Source of the DNA: QPIN01 sp965224575
Lineage (GTDB): Bacteria > Pseudomonadota > Gammaproteobacteria > Methylococcales > Methylomonadaceae
Assembly: GCA_965224575.1 (NCBI GenBank)
Contig: CBDCZQ010000006.1
Span: 2,294,001-2,358,000, forward strand
Direction: 5' to 3'
Length of the DNA: 64,000 bases
Part shown: in pieces, positions 9,127 through 18,200 of the stretch
How the letters are laid out: every line of letters starts with the position of its first letter
How positions within the stretch are numbered: position 1 is the stretch's first letter
Notes under the pieces: generated by a model
Databases searched by the model: none
Told to the model about the DNA's origin: nothing
Seen by the model: only the letters and a program-made list of their open reading frames with translations
Position numbers and translations under genes: made by a program

Positions 9127-9960
9127 TTGTCCTATATTTGTCCAGTTTGCCAAGCACCTCTTGTGAAGCACTTGCCCTCTCAAGGTTATTATTGTAAAAA
9201 CAAGCATCACTTTGATTTAGCTAAGGAAGGTTATTTAAATTTGTTGCCTGCTCAGCATAAAAAAACAAAAGAACCTGGCGATAGTCGTGCGATGATGAGG
9301 GCTAGACGGCATTTTCTTGAAGATGGCTTTTATCAGCCAATGGCTAAAGCAGTCGTATCTATGATTGAAAAGCATAAAAACGAAGGTTCAACTATGCGAA
9401 TTTTGGATATGGGTTGTGGTGAAGGCTATTATTGCAGGCAAATCGAGGCTTTAAGTGAAGGTGGAATCAATGATTTTGATTTGCATGGTATAGATATTGC
9501 CAAAAATGCAATTTTGGCAGCGGCAAAAAAACAAGCAAATGCTCATTTTATTGTTGCTAGTAATAAGCGTTTACCTTATACCAATGATTATTTTGACTTA
9601 GTGATGAGAATTTATGCTCCTTCAAATGATGCGGAAGTTGAACGTATATTAAAAACCAATGGATTTTTATTATTAGTCACGCCTGGGCCGCGACATTTAT
9701 GGCAGTTAAAAGAATTTATTTACAAAAAAGTAAATGAGCATGATATTAATGTTAAATTACCAAAATCATTTAAGCAGGTTGATAATCAACAGATCAGCTA
9801 TAAAATACGGCCTAATCAAGAGCAACGAATGGCTTTACTCCAAATGACACCTTTTGCCTGGCGCGTGAAAGGGGAGGTTGCGAATAACATCCAACGCTTA
9901 AATAAACTTGAGATTGAAACTGATTTTATTTTAACACTTGCTGTTAAAACAGGATTATGA
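9127..9960 (+). CDS. rlmA: 23S rRNA (guanine-N1)-methyltransferase
   Basis: A 277-residue protein. The N-terminus has the RlmA-type zinc finger with C5, C8, C23 and H27, followed by the characteristic segment KEGYLNLLPAQHKK and then a phosphate-rich-loop region GDSRAMMRARR. The SAM-binding Rossmann motif ILDMGCGEGYY lies near residues 93-103. The family methylates N1 of a guanine in 23S rRNA helix 35 (G745 in E. coli). The start used is TTG at 9127, because the zinc-finger cysteine is only five residues in and no in-frame ATG precedes it. The ribosome-binding site is weak. Closest family: RlmA(I). Confidence 0.9.
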   Translation: MSYICPVCQAPLVKHLPSQGYYCKNKHHFDLAKEGYLNLLPAQHKKTKEPGDSRAMMRARRHFLEDGFYQPMAKAVVSMIEKHKNEGSTMRILDMGCGEGYYCRQIEALSEGGINDFDLHGIDIAKNAILAAAKKQANAHFIVASNKRLPYTNDYFDLVMRIYAPSNDAEVERILKTNGFLLLVTPGPRHLWQLKEFIYKKVNEHDINVKLPKSFKQVDNQQISYKIRPNQEQRMALLQMTPFAWRVKGEVANNIQRLNKLEIETDFILTLAVKTGL

Positions 9961-10019
9961 TGATTTTTAACCCAACGATTGTTTGATTAACACTTTATTA
10001 TTAAGTAAGGATTGAAATT

Positions 10020-10038
10020 GTAAATGATAATCACAATC
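10020..10038. promoter_or_regulatory. Possible Fur-box-like site
   Basis: The 19-base sequence GTAAATGATAATCACAATC matches about 15 of 19 positions of the classical Fur consensus GATAATGATAATCATTATC. It lies 91 bases before the carbonic anhydrase start. This is by eye only, and in AT-rich DNA such matches arise by chance. Confidence 0.3.
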
Positions 10039-10128
10039 ATATACTCATATTTGTACTAGAATAAATATATTGTATTTATAACTTTAAAATACGCCAAATC
10101 ACTAAATTATAATTAAGAAGAGTCAGCA

Positions 10129-10821
10129 ATGAGTCAGTTAAAAAGAATATATGATAATAATGTTGCCTGGGCTAAAAGAATAAAGAAGCATAGACCTTCT
10201 TTTTTTTCAGATTTATCTAAACAACAAACACCTGAATATTTGTGGATAGGTTGTTCGGATAGCCGTGTGGTTGCAGAGCAATTAGTGGGTTTACAGCCAG
10301 GGGAATTATTCGTTCACCGAAATATTGCCAATGTGGTGGTGCCCACCGATTTAAATTGCTTATCAGTTATCCAATATGCGGTAGAAGTATTAAAAGTAAA
10401 GCATATTATTGTCTGCGGACATTATGGTTGTGGGGGGGTTCAAGCTTCAATGCAATCAACTGAGCATGGGCTTATTGATAATTGGTTGTGCCATATTAAA
10501 AGGGTACATCAAAATAATGAAGAAGAGTTATTGGCGATTAGTGATATGACTGATCGACTTAATCGGTTGTGTGAGCTTAATGTCATTGAGCAAGTAAAAA
10601 ATATTTGCCATACAACAGTTGTTCAAAGAGCCTGGCGTAATGATAGTGAATTATCTGTTCATGGTTGTATTTATACATTGGAGACAGGGATTCTTAAAGA
10701 TTTAAATGTTCGTTTTAGCGAGATGAGGCAAATGAACGAAATATACCAATTAAGAACACCAAAAAAACAAATTTATAAACCTACTTTAACAGTGATGGAA
10801 AGTGACTATGAAGGTCGCTAA
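10129..10821 (+). CDS. can: Beta-class carbonic anhydrase
   Basis: Interconverts CO2 and bicarbonate in the cytoplasm. The 230-residue protein has the standard beta-class zinc site: C42 and D44-R46 in CSDSR, then H98 and C101 in HYGCGG. Length is typical of the Can/CynT group. A good Shine-Dalgarno (AAGAAGAG) precedes the ATG. The next gene starts 43 bases downstream on the same strand, so co-transcription is possible. In a methanotroph it would supply bicarbonate for carboxylations (inference). It has no signal peptide. Confidence 0.93.
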   Translation: MSQLKRIYDNNVAWAKRIKKHRPSFFSDLSKQQTPEYLWIGCSDSRVVAEQLVGLQPGELFVHRNIANVVVPTDLNCLSVIQYAVEVLKVKHIIVCGHYGCGGVQASMQSTEHGLIDNWLCHIKRVHQNNEEELLAISDMTDRLNRLCELNVIEQVKNICHTTVVQRAWRNDSELSVHGCIYTLETGILKDLNVRFSEMRQMNEIYQLRTPKKQIYKPTLTVMESDYEGR

Positions 10822-10863
10822 GTTTAATTTTTAATTTATCTAAATTAACTAAATACAAAGACA

Positions 10864-11799
10864 TTGAAAGATATTGTAAATATTAATAAATTAAATGCTG
10901 ATTTTGGCATTGAAAATGAGCTTGTTTTCGTAGAGGGAAAGGGGGGCTTGCCATTTATTCAGGTTAATAATAAAAAAGCCTCTGCACTCATTTCTATTTA
11001 TGCTGGACAGGTTTTATCCTATAAACCTGTTAATGAAGCAGAAGATTTTATGTTTACCAGTGACAATGCTTTTTTTCAAAATGGAAAATCAATCAAAGGT
11101 GGAATTCCAATTTGTTGGCCCTGGTTCGGTGCTGCTCCAGCTCCGGAGACAACTGTAAAAGTAAAGTTACCAAACCATGGTTTTGTAAGAGACCACTTTT
11201 GGTCGGTTGTATCAGCTGAGAAAATAAAAAATGGTGATACAAAAATAAAGCTTGAATTTGTTGATACTGATGAAACAAGAGGAATGTGGCCTTATCAATT
11301 CCATTTATCTTTGGAAATTTATATTGGCGAGTCGCTTACTTTAGAGTTGCTAACTAAAAATACTGGAAACGAAGCTTTTATTATGACAGAAGCACTACAT
11401 ACTTATTTTAATGTAGGTGATGCGGCTCAGGTTGAAGTGTTAGGATTAGAAAAGACAGAGTATTTAGACAAATCTCAGGATTTTATTAAAGTTTGTCAGA
11501 TAGGAGCAATTAAATTATCAAAAGAAACAGATCGTATTCATGTGGATGTTGAGCATGATTTAACAATAAAAGATCCGGTCTTTAATCGAAAAATAAAAAT
11601 TGTTTCATTAGGTAATAAAAATGTCGTGGTATGGAACCCCTGGGAAAAAGGTTCGAAAGAAATAGTCGATTTGGAAAAAGAGGATTACAAGCATTTTGTC
11701 TGTGTTGAAATCGCAAATGCAGCGGCTGATATAGTAGAGCTATCACCAGGCGAAGAATATCAATTGATTACTGATTATAGTCTTTGTGAAGAGGGGTAG
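10864..11799 (+). CDS. Glucose-6-phosphate 1-epimerase family (hexose-6-phosphate mutarotase)
   Basis: A 311-residue aldose-1-epimerase-fold protein of the YeaD group. These proteins interconvert the anomers of hexose 6-phosphates. Supporting sequence: GGIPICWPWFG (about residues 79-89, substrate loop), PNHGFVRDHFW (about 102-112) with the catalytic His region, the TEALHTYFNVGD segment (about 177-188) and VVWNPWEKGSKEIVDL near the C-terminus. The start is TTG at 10864. The stop TAG at 11797-11799 is the first triplet of a dispersed intergenic repeat, so the repeat defines the present C-terminus. Confidence 0.88.
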   Translation: MKDIVNINKLNADFGIENELVFVEGKGGLPFIQVNNKKASALISIYAGQVLSYKPVNEAEDFMFTSDNAFFQNGKSIKGGIPICWPWFGAAPAPETTVKVKLPNHGFVRDHFWSVVSAEKIKNGDTKIKLEFVDTDETRGMWPYQFHLSLEIYIGESLTLELLTKNTGNEAFIMTEALHTYFNVGDAAQVEVLGLEKTEYLDKSQDFIKVCQIGAIKLSKETDRIHVDVEHDLTIKDPVFNRKIKIVSLGNKNVVVWNPWEKGSKEIVDLEKEDYKHFVCVEIANAAADIVELSPGEEYQLITDYSLCEEG

Positions 11800-11937
11800 G
11801 TTAGGCTAACAGCTTTATCGTTAACCTAACATCTTTACTTTTCATTATATTACATGAGGTATCTTAAAGTGGCTGATGCTTGTGGGTAATCAGGTGCTTT
11901 TATGTTGGGTTGTAAAAGAGATGGCAGCCCAACCTAC
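11797..11937. repeat. Paired-hairpin intergenic repeat, copy at end of mutarotase gene
   Basis: The first hairpin (TAGGTTAGGCTAAC ... GTTAACCTAAC, 11797-11830) and the second (ATGTTGGGTTG ... CAGCCCAACCTAC, 11902-11937) are separated by about 70 bases. The same two hairpins recur at 18552-18638 and, inverted, at 24470-24557. They lie between convergent genes and may act as transcription terminators. The first TAG serves as stop codon of the upstream gene. Confidence 0.7.
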
Positions 11938-11965
11938 GAATAATTGATTTAGGCCAAGAGTGAAT

Positions 11966-12511
11966 TTAAAACAAACCTAACTGAACTTGAGCCACTTCAG
12001 ACATCATTTCTCTGCTCCACGGCGGATCTAATACAACTTCTACAGTAACTGAATTTACACCAGGTAAAGCACGAACATTTTGTTCAACATCACCTTGGAT
12101 TACTGGCCCCATCCCACATCCTGGTGCGGTCAAGGTCATTTGTATATGTACATCATTACCTGTTTCTGCTGGTTCAACATTACAGACATAGACTAGTCCT
12201 AAATCGACAATATTAACGGGTATTTCTGGGTCATAAACAGTTTTCATCACTTCCCAGCAATTTTTTTCAACACCTTTTGCATCAGTCTCTGAAACAAGCG
12301 TCTGTAATGTATGAGGCTCTTTTCCAAGTGCATCAGCGTCTGTTCCAGCAATGCGCACCATATGACCATGCTCTGTCACTACAGTATAATTATCACCCAA
12401 CGACTGGTGAATAGTGACTTCGCTTCCTTTGTTTAAAGTACCGTGATTACCGTCCGGTATCATAACGATATTAACATCACGGGTTAAAATAATAGTTTCT
12501 CTTTCAGACAT
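11966..12511 (-). CDS. sufT: Fe-S cluster assembly protein SufT-like
   Basis: A 181-residue protein. The C-terminal 100 residues are a MIP18/DUF59 domain (VMKTVYDPEIPVNIVDLGLV, then TLTAPGCGMGPVI and LDPPWSREMMS). The N-terminal part (residues 1-75) is the small domain typical of the longer SufT proteins. The family helps Fe-S cluster maturation or trafficking. The invariant Cys in TAPGCGM is present. Its start overlaps the end of the SDR gene by 8 bases, so it is the last gene of a ubiG-gph-SDR-sufT operon. No other suf genes are in the window. Confidence 0.85.
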   Translation of the reverse strand: MSERETIILTRDVNIVMIPDGNHGTLNKGSEVTIHQSLGDNYTVVTEHGHMVRIAGTDADALGKEPHTLQTLVSETDAKGVEKNCWEVMKTVYDPEIPVNIVDLGLVYVCNVEPAETGNDVHIQMTLTAPGCGMGPVIQGDVEQNVRALPGVNSVTVEVVLDPPWSREMMSEVAQVQLGLF

Positions 12512-13262
12512 TTTGTTTTTTTAAGTCAAATGTTTGTGCATCAATGGTTTGTCCAGATACTCCTATACTTTCTGAGCCAAACAAATAGCTATAAATTTTA
12601 TTTAGGCTATCCATTGCAGGTAATTTTGTTTGATCTTCTGCTGGAAATAACTTTTTACGCAGAGGTGAGTTAATAGGCCCTGGTACTAATGTATTGACAC
12701 GTATTTTTTTTAAAGATTCCAATTCTTCAGCTAGAATTTTAGCTAAACCTTCTAATGCAATTTTAGAAACACCATAAGCGCCACTATAAGCTTTTGGTTC
12801 TCTAACCATCGAGTCACTGGTAAAAACGATTGATGCTCGTTCACTTTTTTGTAAAACAGGCAGTAAGACGCGAGTTAATATAAAAGGAGCATTTAAATTT
12901 ACATTTAGAGTATGTCCCCAGTCTTTGGTTTCGTGAATTCCGATGGGTGTAAAGGCACTTAGTTCAACAGCTGAATGTAGTAACCCTTGAAGCGAGCCAT
13001 ATTTTTCATTAATAGTGACGGCTAATTCTTCGTATTGTACTTCTGTTGCGCCGGCAAGATCAAAAGGGTAAAGAGTAGGTGTAGGCGCATTTGCCTCTAC
13101 TATTAAGTCATAGATTTTTTCTAACTTAGGAATGTTTTTATCTAACAGAATTATATGTGCGCCTTGTTTAGCCAAGGCAAGTGCCGCAGTGCTTCCTAAT
13201 CCTCCTCCAGCACCGGTAATTAATATAACCTGATCTTTTAATGACATGCTGCTGTGATCCAT
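12504..13262 (-). CDS. Short-chain dehydrogenase, YciK family
   Basis: A 252-residue classical SDR. NAD(P) motif TGAGGGLG at about residues 16-23, and an active-site Ser and YxxxK (TSDSMV, then YSGAYGVSK) at about 147-167. The conserved PGPINSPLRKKLFPAEDQ region is typical of YciK-like oxidoreductases that are often clustered with ubiG and gph. The substrate is unknown. It overlaps gph at its 5' end (25 bases) and sufT at its 3' end (8 bases), i.e. a tight operon. Cytoplasmic. Confidence 0.85.
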   Translation of the reverse strand: MDHSSMSLKDQVILITGAGGGLGSTAALALAKQGAHIILLDKNIPKLEKIYDLIVEANAPTPTLYPFDLAGATEVQYEELAVTINEKYGSLQGLLHSAVELSAFTPIGIHETKDWGHTLNVNLNAPFILTRVLLPVLQKSERASIVFTSDSMVREPKAYSGAYGVSKIALEGLAKILAEELESLKKIRVNTLVPGPINSPLRKKLFPAEDQTKLPAMDSLNKIYSYLFGSESIGVSGQTIDAQTFDLKKQNV

Positions 13263-13912
13263 GTGGTGAGCTGTTCTGGTGATTCAATTAATGCGTCAGC
13301 ACCCCAGTTATCAGGATTATCATCTGGTTTAAGATAACCATAGGTTGCCGCCAAGGTCTTCATATTAGCATTTTTACCTGCATCAATATCATGTAAGGCA
13401 TCGCCAATATAAACGCATTCTTCTGGTTTAACCTTAGCCTGTGCGCAAGCAGTAAACATAGGTTCTGGATGAGGCTTTGGGTTGGCTGTGGTATCACCAC
13501 TGATGACACAAGCTGCCCTGTCAGTTAAATTTAAAGCTGAAACTAAAGGGTTGGTAAATCGCTCTCTTTTATTAGTCACAATACCCCACTTTAAACCTAA
13601 TGATTCTATGGTTTTAAGAGTGGTTGTAATACCTGAAAAAAAAGTACTATGCTCGGCAATATTATTTTGATAAAAGGTCAGCATACTTTCCAGTATTTCT
13701 GCATGAATAACTTCATCATCCAGATTAATACTTTTTGCAATCATAGCGGGTGCACCATAAGAAATTAAAGGTCTTATCTGTTCGCTTGGAACGGCTGAAA
13801 AACCATGTGTTTCAAGCGCTTTATTTAAGCAGGCAATAAGGTCAGGCGCGGTATCAACCAAGGTTCCATCCAAGTCAAACAAGACGCAAGTTAAGTTAAA
13901 TTTTTCTGTCAT
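13238..13912 (-). CDS. gph: Phosphoglycolate phosphatase (HAD superfamily)
   Basis: A 224-residue HAD hydrolase. Motif I is FDLDGTLVDTAPDL (near residue 12), motif II is the VTNKRE Thr, and motif III/IV is KPHPEP followed by YIGDALHDIDAGK. It removes phosphate from 2-phosphoglycolate, produced by DNA repair or by oxygenase reactions. The placement between ubiG and a YciK-type SDR matches the usual gammaproteobacterial order and supports the assignment. It is separated from ubiG by only 5 bases. Other HAD substrates cannot be excluded from sequence alone. Confidence 0.88.
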   Translation of the reverse strand: MTEKFNLTCVLFDLDGTLVDTAPDLIACLNKALETHGFSAVPSEQIRPLISYGAPAMIAKSINLDDEVIHAEILESMLTFYQNNIAEHSTFFSGITTTLKTIESLGLKWGIVTNKRERFTNPLVSALNLTDRAACVISGDTTANPKPHPEPMFTACAQAKVKPEECVYIGDALHDIDAGKNANMKTLAATYGYLKPDDNPDNWGADALIESPEQLTTWITAACH

Positions 13913-13917
13913 ATCAA

Positions 13918-14625
13918 TTAATCAGGTCGTTTAAAAACAACGATATAATTAACATCAATATCTTTACCAAGGCTAAAACGTTTATTGAATGGATTATATT
14001 CAATGCCAGTGATTCCTTGTAATTCAAGTCCAGCATTTCTAGCCGTTTGGCTGAGTTCAGATGGCTTAATAAAAGTTTTATATTCGTGAGTACCTTTAGG
14101 TACCATTTTCAACACATGTTCTGCTGCAACAATCGCTAACAAATAAGCTTTGGGTAAACGATTAAGTGTTGAAAAGAAAACCAGTCCACCTGGCTTAACC
14201 AATTTTGCACAAGCAGAAATAATTGATGCTGGGTCAGGTACATGCTCTAACATTTCCATACAAGTGACATGATCAAAACTTTCAGGTTCTTGCTCTGCTA
14301 TTGCCTCAGCACTTATTTTTTTATAAGTAGCAGTAATACCAGATTCAAGACCATGGAGTTCGGCAATATCAAGTAAATCTTCACTTAAATCAATTCCTAG
14401 TGCATCAGCGCCGTGTTTAGCTAAGCCCTCAGTCAGGATGCCTCCACCACAGCCAACATCAATAACACGTTTGCCTTGCAAATTAGCATAGTCTTGAATA
14501 AAACGAAGTCTTAATGGGTTAACATCGTGCAGAGTTTTAAACTCACCTTGAGGATCCCACCATCGCTCAGCTTGTGAGCCAAACTTTTCTATTTCATGTT
14601 GGTGTACGTTTTCTGTTGCTGTCAT
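13918..14625 (-). CDS. ubiG: Ubiquinone O-methyltransferase
   Basis: A 235-residue SAM-dependent methyltransferase that carries out both O-methylation steps of ubiquinone synthesis. The N-terminus has the UbiG signature (EIEKFGSQAERWWDPQGEFK, then LHDVNPLRLRFI). SAM motif I is VIDVGCGGGILTEGLA at about residues 54-69. It ends with YNPFNKRFSLGKDIDVNYIV, also typical. First gene of the ubiG-gph-SDR-sufT operon. Intact and of normal length. Confidence 0.95.
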   Translation of the reverse strand: MTATENVHQHEIEKFGSQAERWWDPQGEFKTLHDVNPLRLRFIQDYANLQGKRVIDVGCGGGILTEGLAKHGADALGIDLSEDLLDIAELHGLESGITATYKKISAEAIAEQEPESFDHVTCMEMLEHVPDPASIISACAKLVKPGGLVFFSTLNRLPKAYLLAIVAAEHVLKMVPKGTHEYKTFIKPSELSQTARNAGLELQGITGIEYNPFNKRFSLGKDIDVNYIVVFKRPD

Positions 14626-15064
14626 TATTTTATACTCAATTCTAAGTCTTTATAGTTTACTCTATTACTAGGTTATTCGCTATTGACATTAGCTTGGATT
14701 GTATTATTTTCTAACGATGGAAATAATCAATATGGTCGTTCCACAAAGAACAAAGCATTTACCCCTAAACAATATTGAAAATTGTTTTTTAACTTGACTG
14801 CTACAACCTTTATGTCAACAATCAACAAACTTATGGAGAGTAACACTATGTTGTTGAAAACAACGAACCAAAATTTGTCATACCATTAAAAAACGACCTG
14901 TTAGCCTGTTAAAAACACCTCCTGCTTAACGAATATACAAGCGTCTAATCCTTTCCTTTAATATCTACTCAGAAATGTGTACTTATGAGCTACATCATAG
15001 GTAACCCATTCTATAAAACATAACCTATAAATGTTAAAGAAATTAATAAGAAAAGAGATGTGTT
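14626..15064. other. Intergenic region upstream of the CHAT locus
   Basis: About 440 bases between divergent transcription units. A short hairpin AAACAAT-N7-ATTGTTT followed by a T-run lies near 14764-14790 (+). It could be a weak terminator, but no gene reads into it from the left. No RNA gene was recognised. Confidence 0.3.
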
Positions 15065-15163
15065 ATGAAAATTATATCGGTTGATACAGTAGATGAAACG
15101 ATAGAAAATAATGCAGAACAAATTAACGAACCCTTTAAGATCACAGACAATGCGAGGTTATGA
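15065..15163 (+). CDS. Possible 32-residue peptide
   Basis: A short frame, MKIISVDTVDETIENN and onward, ending at TGA 15161-15163. An AAGAGATG stretch a few bases upstream can serve as a ribosome-binding site. It is acidic, without signal or membrane segment, and lies about 90 bases before the TPR-CHAT gene. It may be a leader, the remnant of a longer gene, or chance. Confidence 0.2.
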   Translation: MKIISVDTVDETIENNAEQINEPFKITDNARL

Positions 15164-15249
15164 GGTAGATCATAGCTTGGGAATTAATTTAAAGCTATGA
15201 TACAAATCAAAGCACAACTTGAAATAACTATTTGAATAGGATGAGAAAT

Positions 15250-18200
15250 ATGAAACGTATTGGTAATTTACTATTAATTCCAATGAGTGTTTTTTTATTG
15301 GGGGTTTCAGGTTATGACGTTTATCAAACAAAGGGAGATAAACTAGACCTATCTCATCAAAATCAGAATAGAGCAATCTCAGAGCAATCTATTCGAGAGT
15401 GGAAAAGATTGAATTCACAATTTAGCATAACTTATCAGGCAGGTGATTATTCCACTGCAGAGGGTTTAGCTAAACAAGCGCTGATTCTCGCAGAAAGAGA
15501 ATTTAGTCATGACTATATGTATGCCTTTACCAGCATGAATAACCTAGGCGAATTATATCAGGCTCAAGGTCGATATAAAAAAGCAGAGCCTCTTTTTTTA
15601 AAGACATTAGCCTCTATTAAAAAAGTGTTGGGCAAGCAACATCTGGGTACATTTGTAAGCATGAATAATCTCGCTAGATTGTATCAAGCCCAAGATCAGT
15701 ATGAGAAAGCGGAACTGCTTTATATTGAGGTTTTAGCCTTAAGAAAAAAAGTATTGGGCAAGCAGCATCCCAGTACGTTAACCGGTATGAATAATCTGGC
15801 TGTATTGTATCAAACCCAAGGTCATTATGAACAAGCTGAATCGATTTTCATAGAGGTTTTAGCCTTAAGAAAAAAAATACTGGGCAAGCAGCATCCGGAT
15901 ACATTAACCACTATGAATAGTCTGGCTTTCTTGTATAAAGCCCAAGGCCATTATGAACAAGCTGAACCGTTTTATATCGAAGCTTTAGCCTTAAGAAAAA
16001 AAGTACAGGGCAAGCAACATCCCAGTACGTTAATCGGTATGAATAATCTGGCTGAATTGTATCAAACCCAAGGCCATTATGAGAAAGCTGAACCACTTTA
16101 TATTGAGTCTTTAGCCTTAAGTAAAAATGTACTAGGCAAGCAACATCCTAATACATTGACCTACATGAATAATCTGGCTTTATTGTATAAAGCCCAAGGC
16201 CATTATGAGAAAGCTGAACCGTTTTATATTGAGACGTTAGCCTTAAGAAAAAAAGTACTGGGCAAGCAGCATCGAGGTACGTTAACCAGCATGCATAATC
16301 TAGCTTTATTGTATAAAGCCCAAGGCCGTTATGAGAAAGCTGAATCGCTTAATATTGAGACTTTAGCCTTAATGAAAAAAGTACTGGGCAAGCAGCATCC
16401 AGATACGTTAACTGGCATGAACAATCTGGCTTCATTGTATCAAGCCCAAGGCCATTATGAGAAAGCTGAACCGCTTAATATTGAGGCTTTAGCCTTAAGT
16501 AAAAAAGTACTGGGTAAGCAGCATCCAAATACCTTAGCCAGCATAAATAGTCTAGCTTTATTGTATCAAGCCCAAGGCCATTATGATAAAGCTGAGCAGC
16601 TTAATATTGAGGCTTTAGCCTTAAGTAAAAAAGTACTGGGCAAGCAACATCCTAATACATTGACCTGCATGCATAATCTAGCTTTTTTGTATCAAGCCCA
16701 AGGCCATTATGATAAAGCTGAACCGTTTTATATTGAGACGTTAGCCTTAAGTAAAAAAGTACTGGGCAAGCAGCATCCAGATACGTTAACCGGCATGAAC
16801 AATCTGGCTTTATTGTATCAAGCCCAAGGCTATTATGATAAAGCTGAACCGTTTCATATTGAGTCTTTAGTCAATAGAAACCTATTTTTACAAAATATTC
16901 TATGGGGAGCAGGTGAAAAGACGCGTTTATCTTATCTACAACAGCAAAAAAAATTTCAAGACAATTACCTCAGTTTTTACAATCAACTCATAACCAGTGA
17001 TACAGAAAAACAAAATCAACTAGCCCAACAAGCCTGGAAAATGTCAGTGAGTCGTAAAGGTTTATTATTGCGCATTGCGTCAGAAGCCAGTGCGCTCAGT
17101 AAACTTCATCAAGTCAACGATCCACAGCTTGCTAAACTAAGCCAACAAATCCAGCAAACCAGAAGTGAAATAGCAGCGTTAACCTTCTCAGCACAACCCA
17201 ATCCAGCAAAGCAAGCGACACTAAGTGAGCAACTCAATACACTACAACGTCAACTCAGTAGCAAGGTAAGTCAGTTTCGGGATAAAACCCAAACCATTCA
17301 GCCAGAAGACATAATCTCTGCACTCACTCAACAACAAGCGGTTGTCGATTTTTTGATTTATAAGGAAGTAGATGTAAAAACCAGCGAAGAAAAAAGTGAG
17401 CAACTCATTGCTTTTGTAGCCAGTCAAGAACAGGGAGTAAAATTTATTAACCTGGGTGAGTTAGCCTCCATCACACAGCTAATACAAAATTACCTCGGAG
17501 CCATTGAATACAAACCAAAAAAACCCGCTTGGTTTACCAGCAAAGAACGTAAAAAAAGCTTGGCTAAAACGAGTCAGGTACTTTACAAAAAGTTATGGCA
17601 ACCCTTAACCAACGCATTAGCTAACAAAAAACAAATCTATCTTATCCCTGATGGTGTTTTACATTTATTACCCTTTAAAGCATTACAAAATGAGCAAGGG
17701 GAATACTTAGCTCAGCAAGTAGAATTAACTCGGATAGGTTCTGTACGGGATATTGTTTTCCCACAACAGACGATTAAAACCAATCCGTCTACGATTATGG
17801 CTAACCCTGTTTATTCGGCACAAGTAGACAACACAGAAACACCCAATCAAACCGTTAGCCCAAAATTACATGATTTAAACTTTATCCCATTACCAGGGAC
17901 TCAAGCAGAAAGTGAAAGTATTCAAAAAACCATGCAGCAGTTACAACAGCCTGTCAATGTATATACCGAAACACAAGCGAGTGAAACTACCATCAAAAAA
18001 GAAAAGTCTCCGCGTATTTTACATATTGCCACGCATGGTTTTTTTCTGGAAAAAATGGATATTCCCGAAGATAAAAATTTAAATCGAGGCATCCAGTTTA
18101 ACGAACGTGGAAAAATGGCGGTGGCTTTTGTAGACAACCCACTGGCTCGTTCTGGTTTGGCATTTACTTATGCTAACCAAGGTATTAAAGGAACAAAACA

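Noticed and set aside
15535..16890. Regular DNA repeats that might be a CRISPR array or satellite
   Set aside because: The 126-base period is in frame and codes TPR units. There are no short identical repeats with unique spacers.
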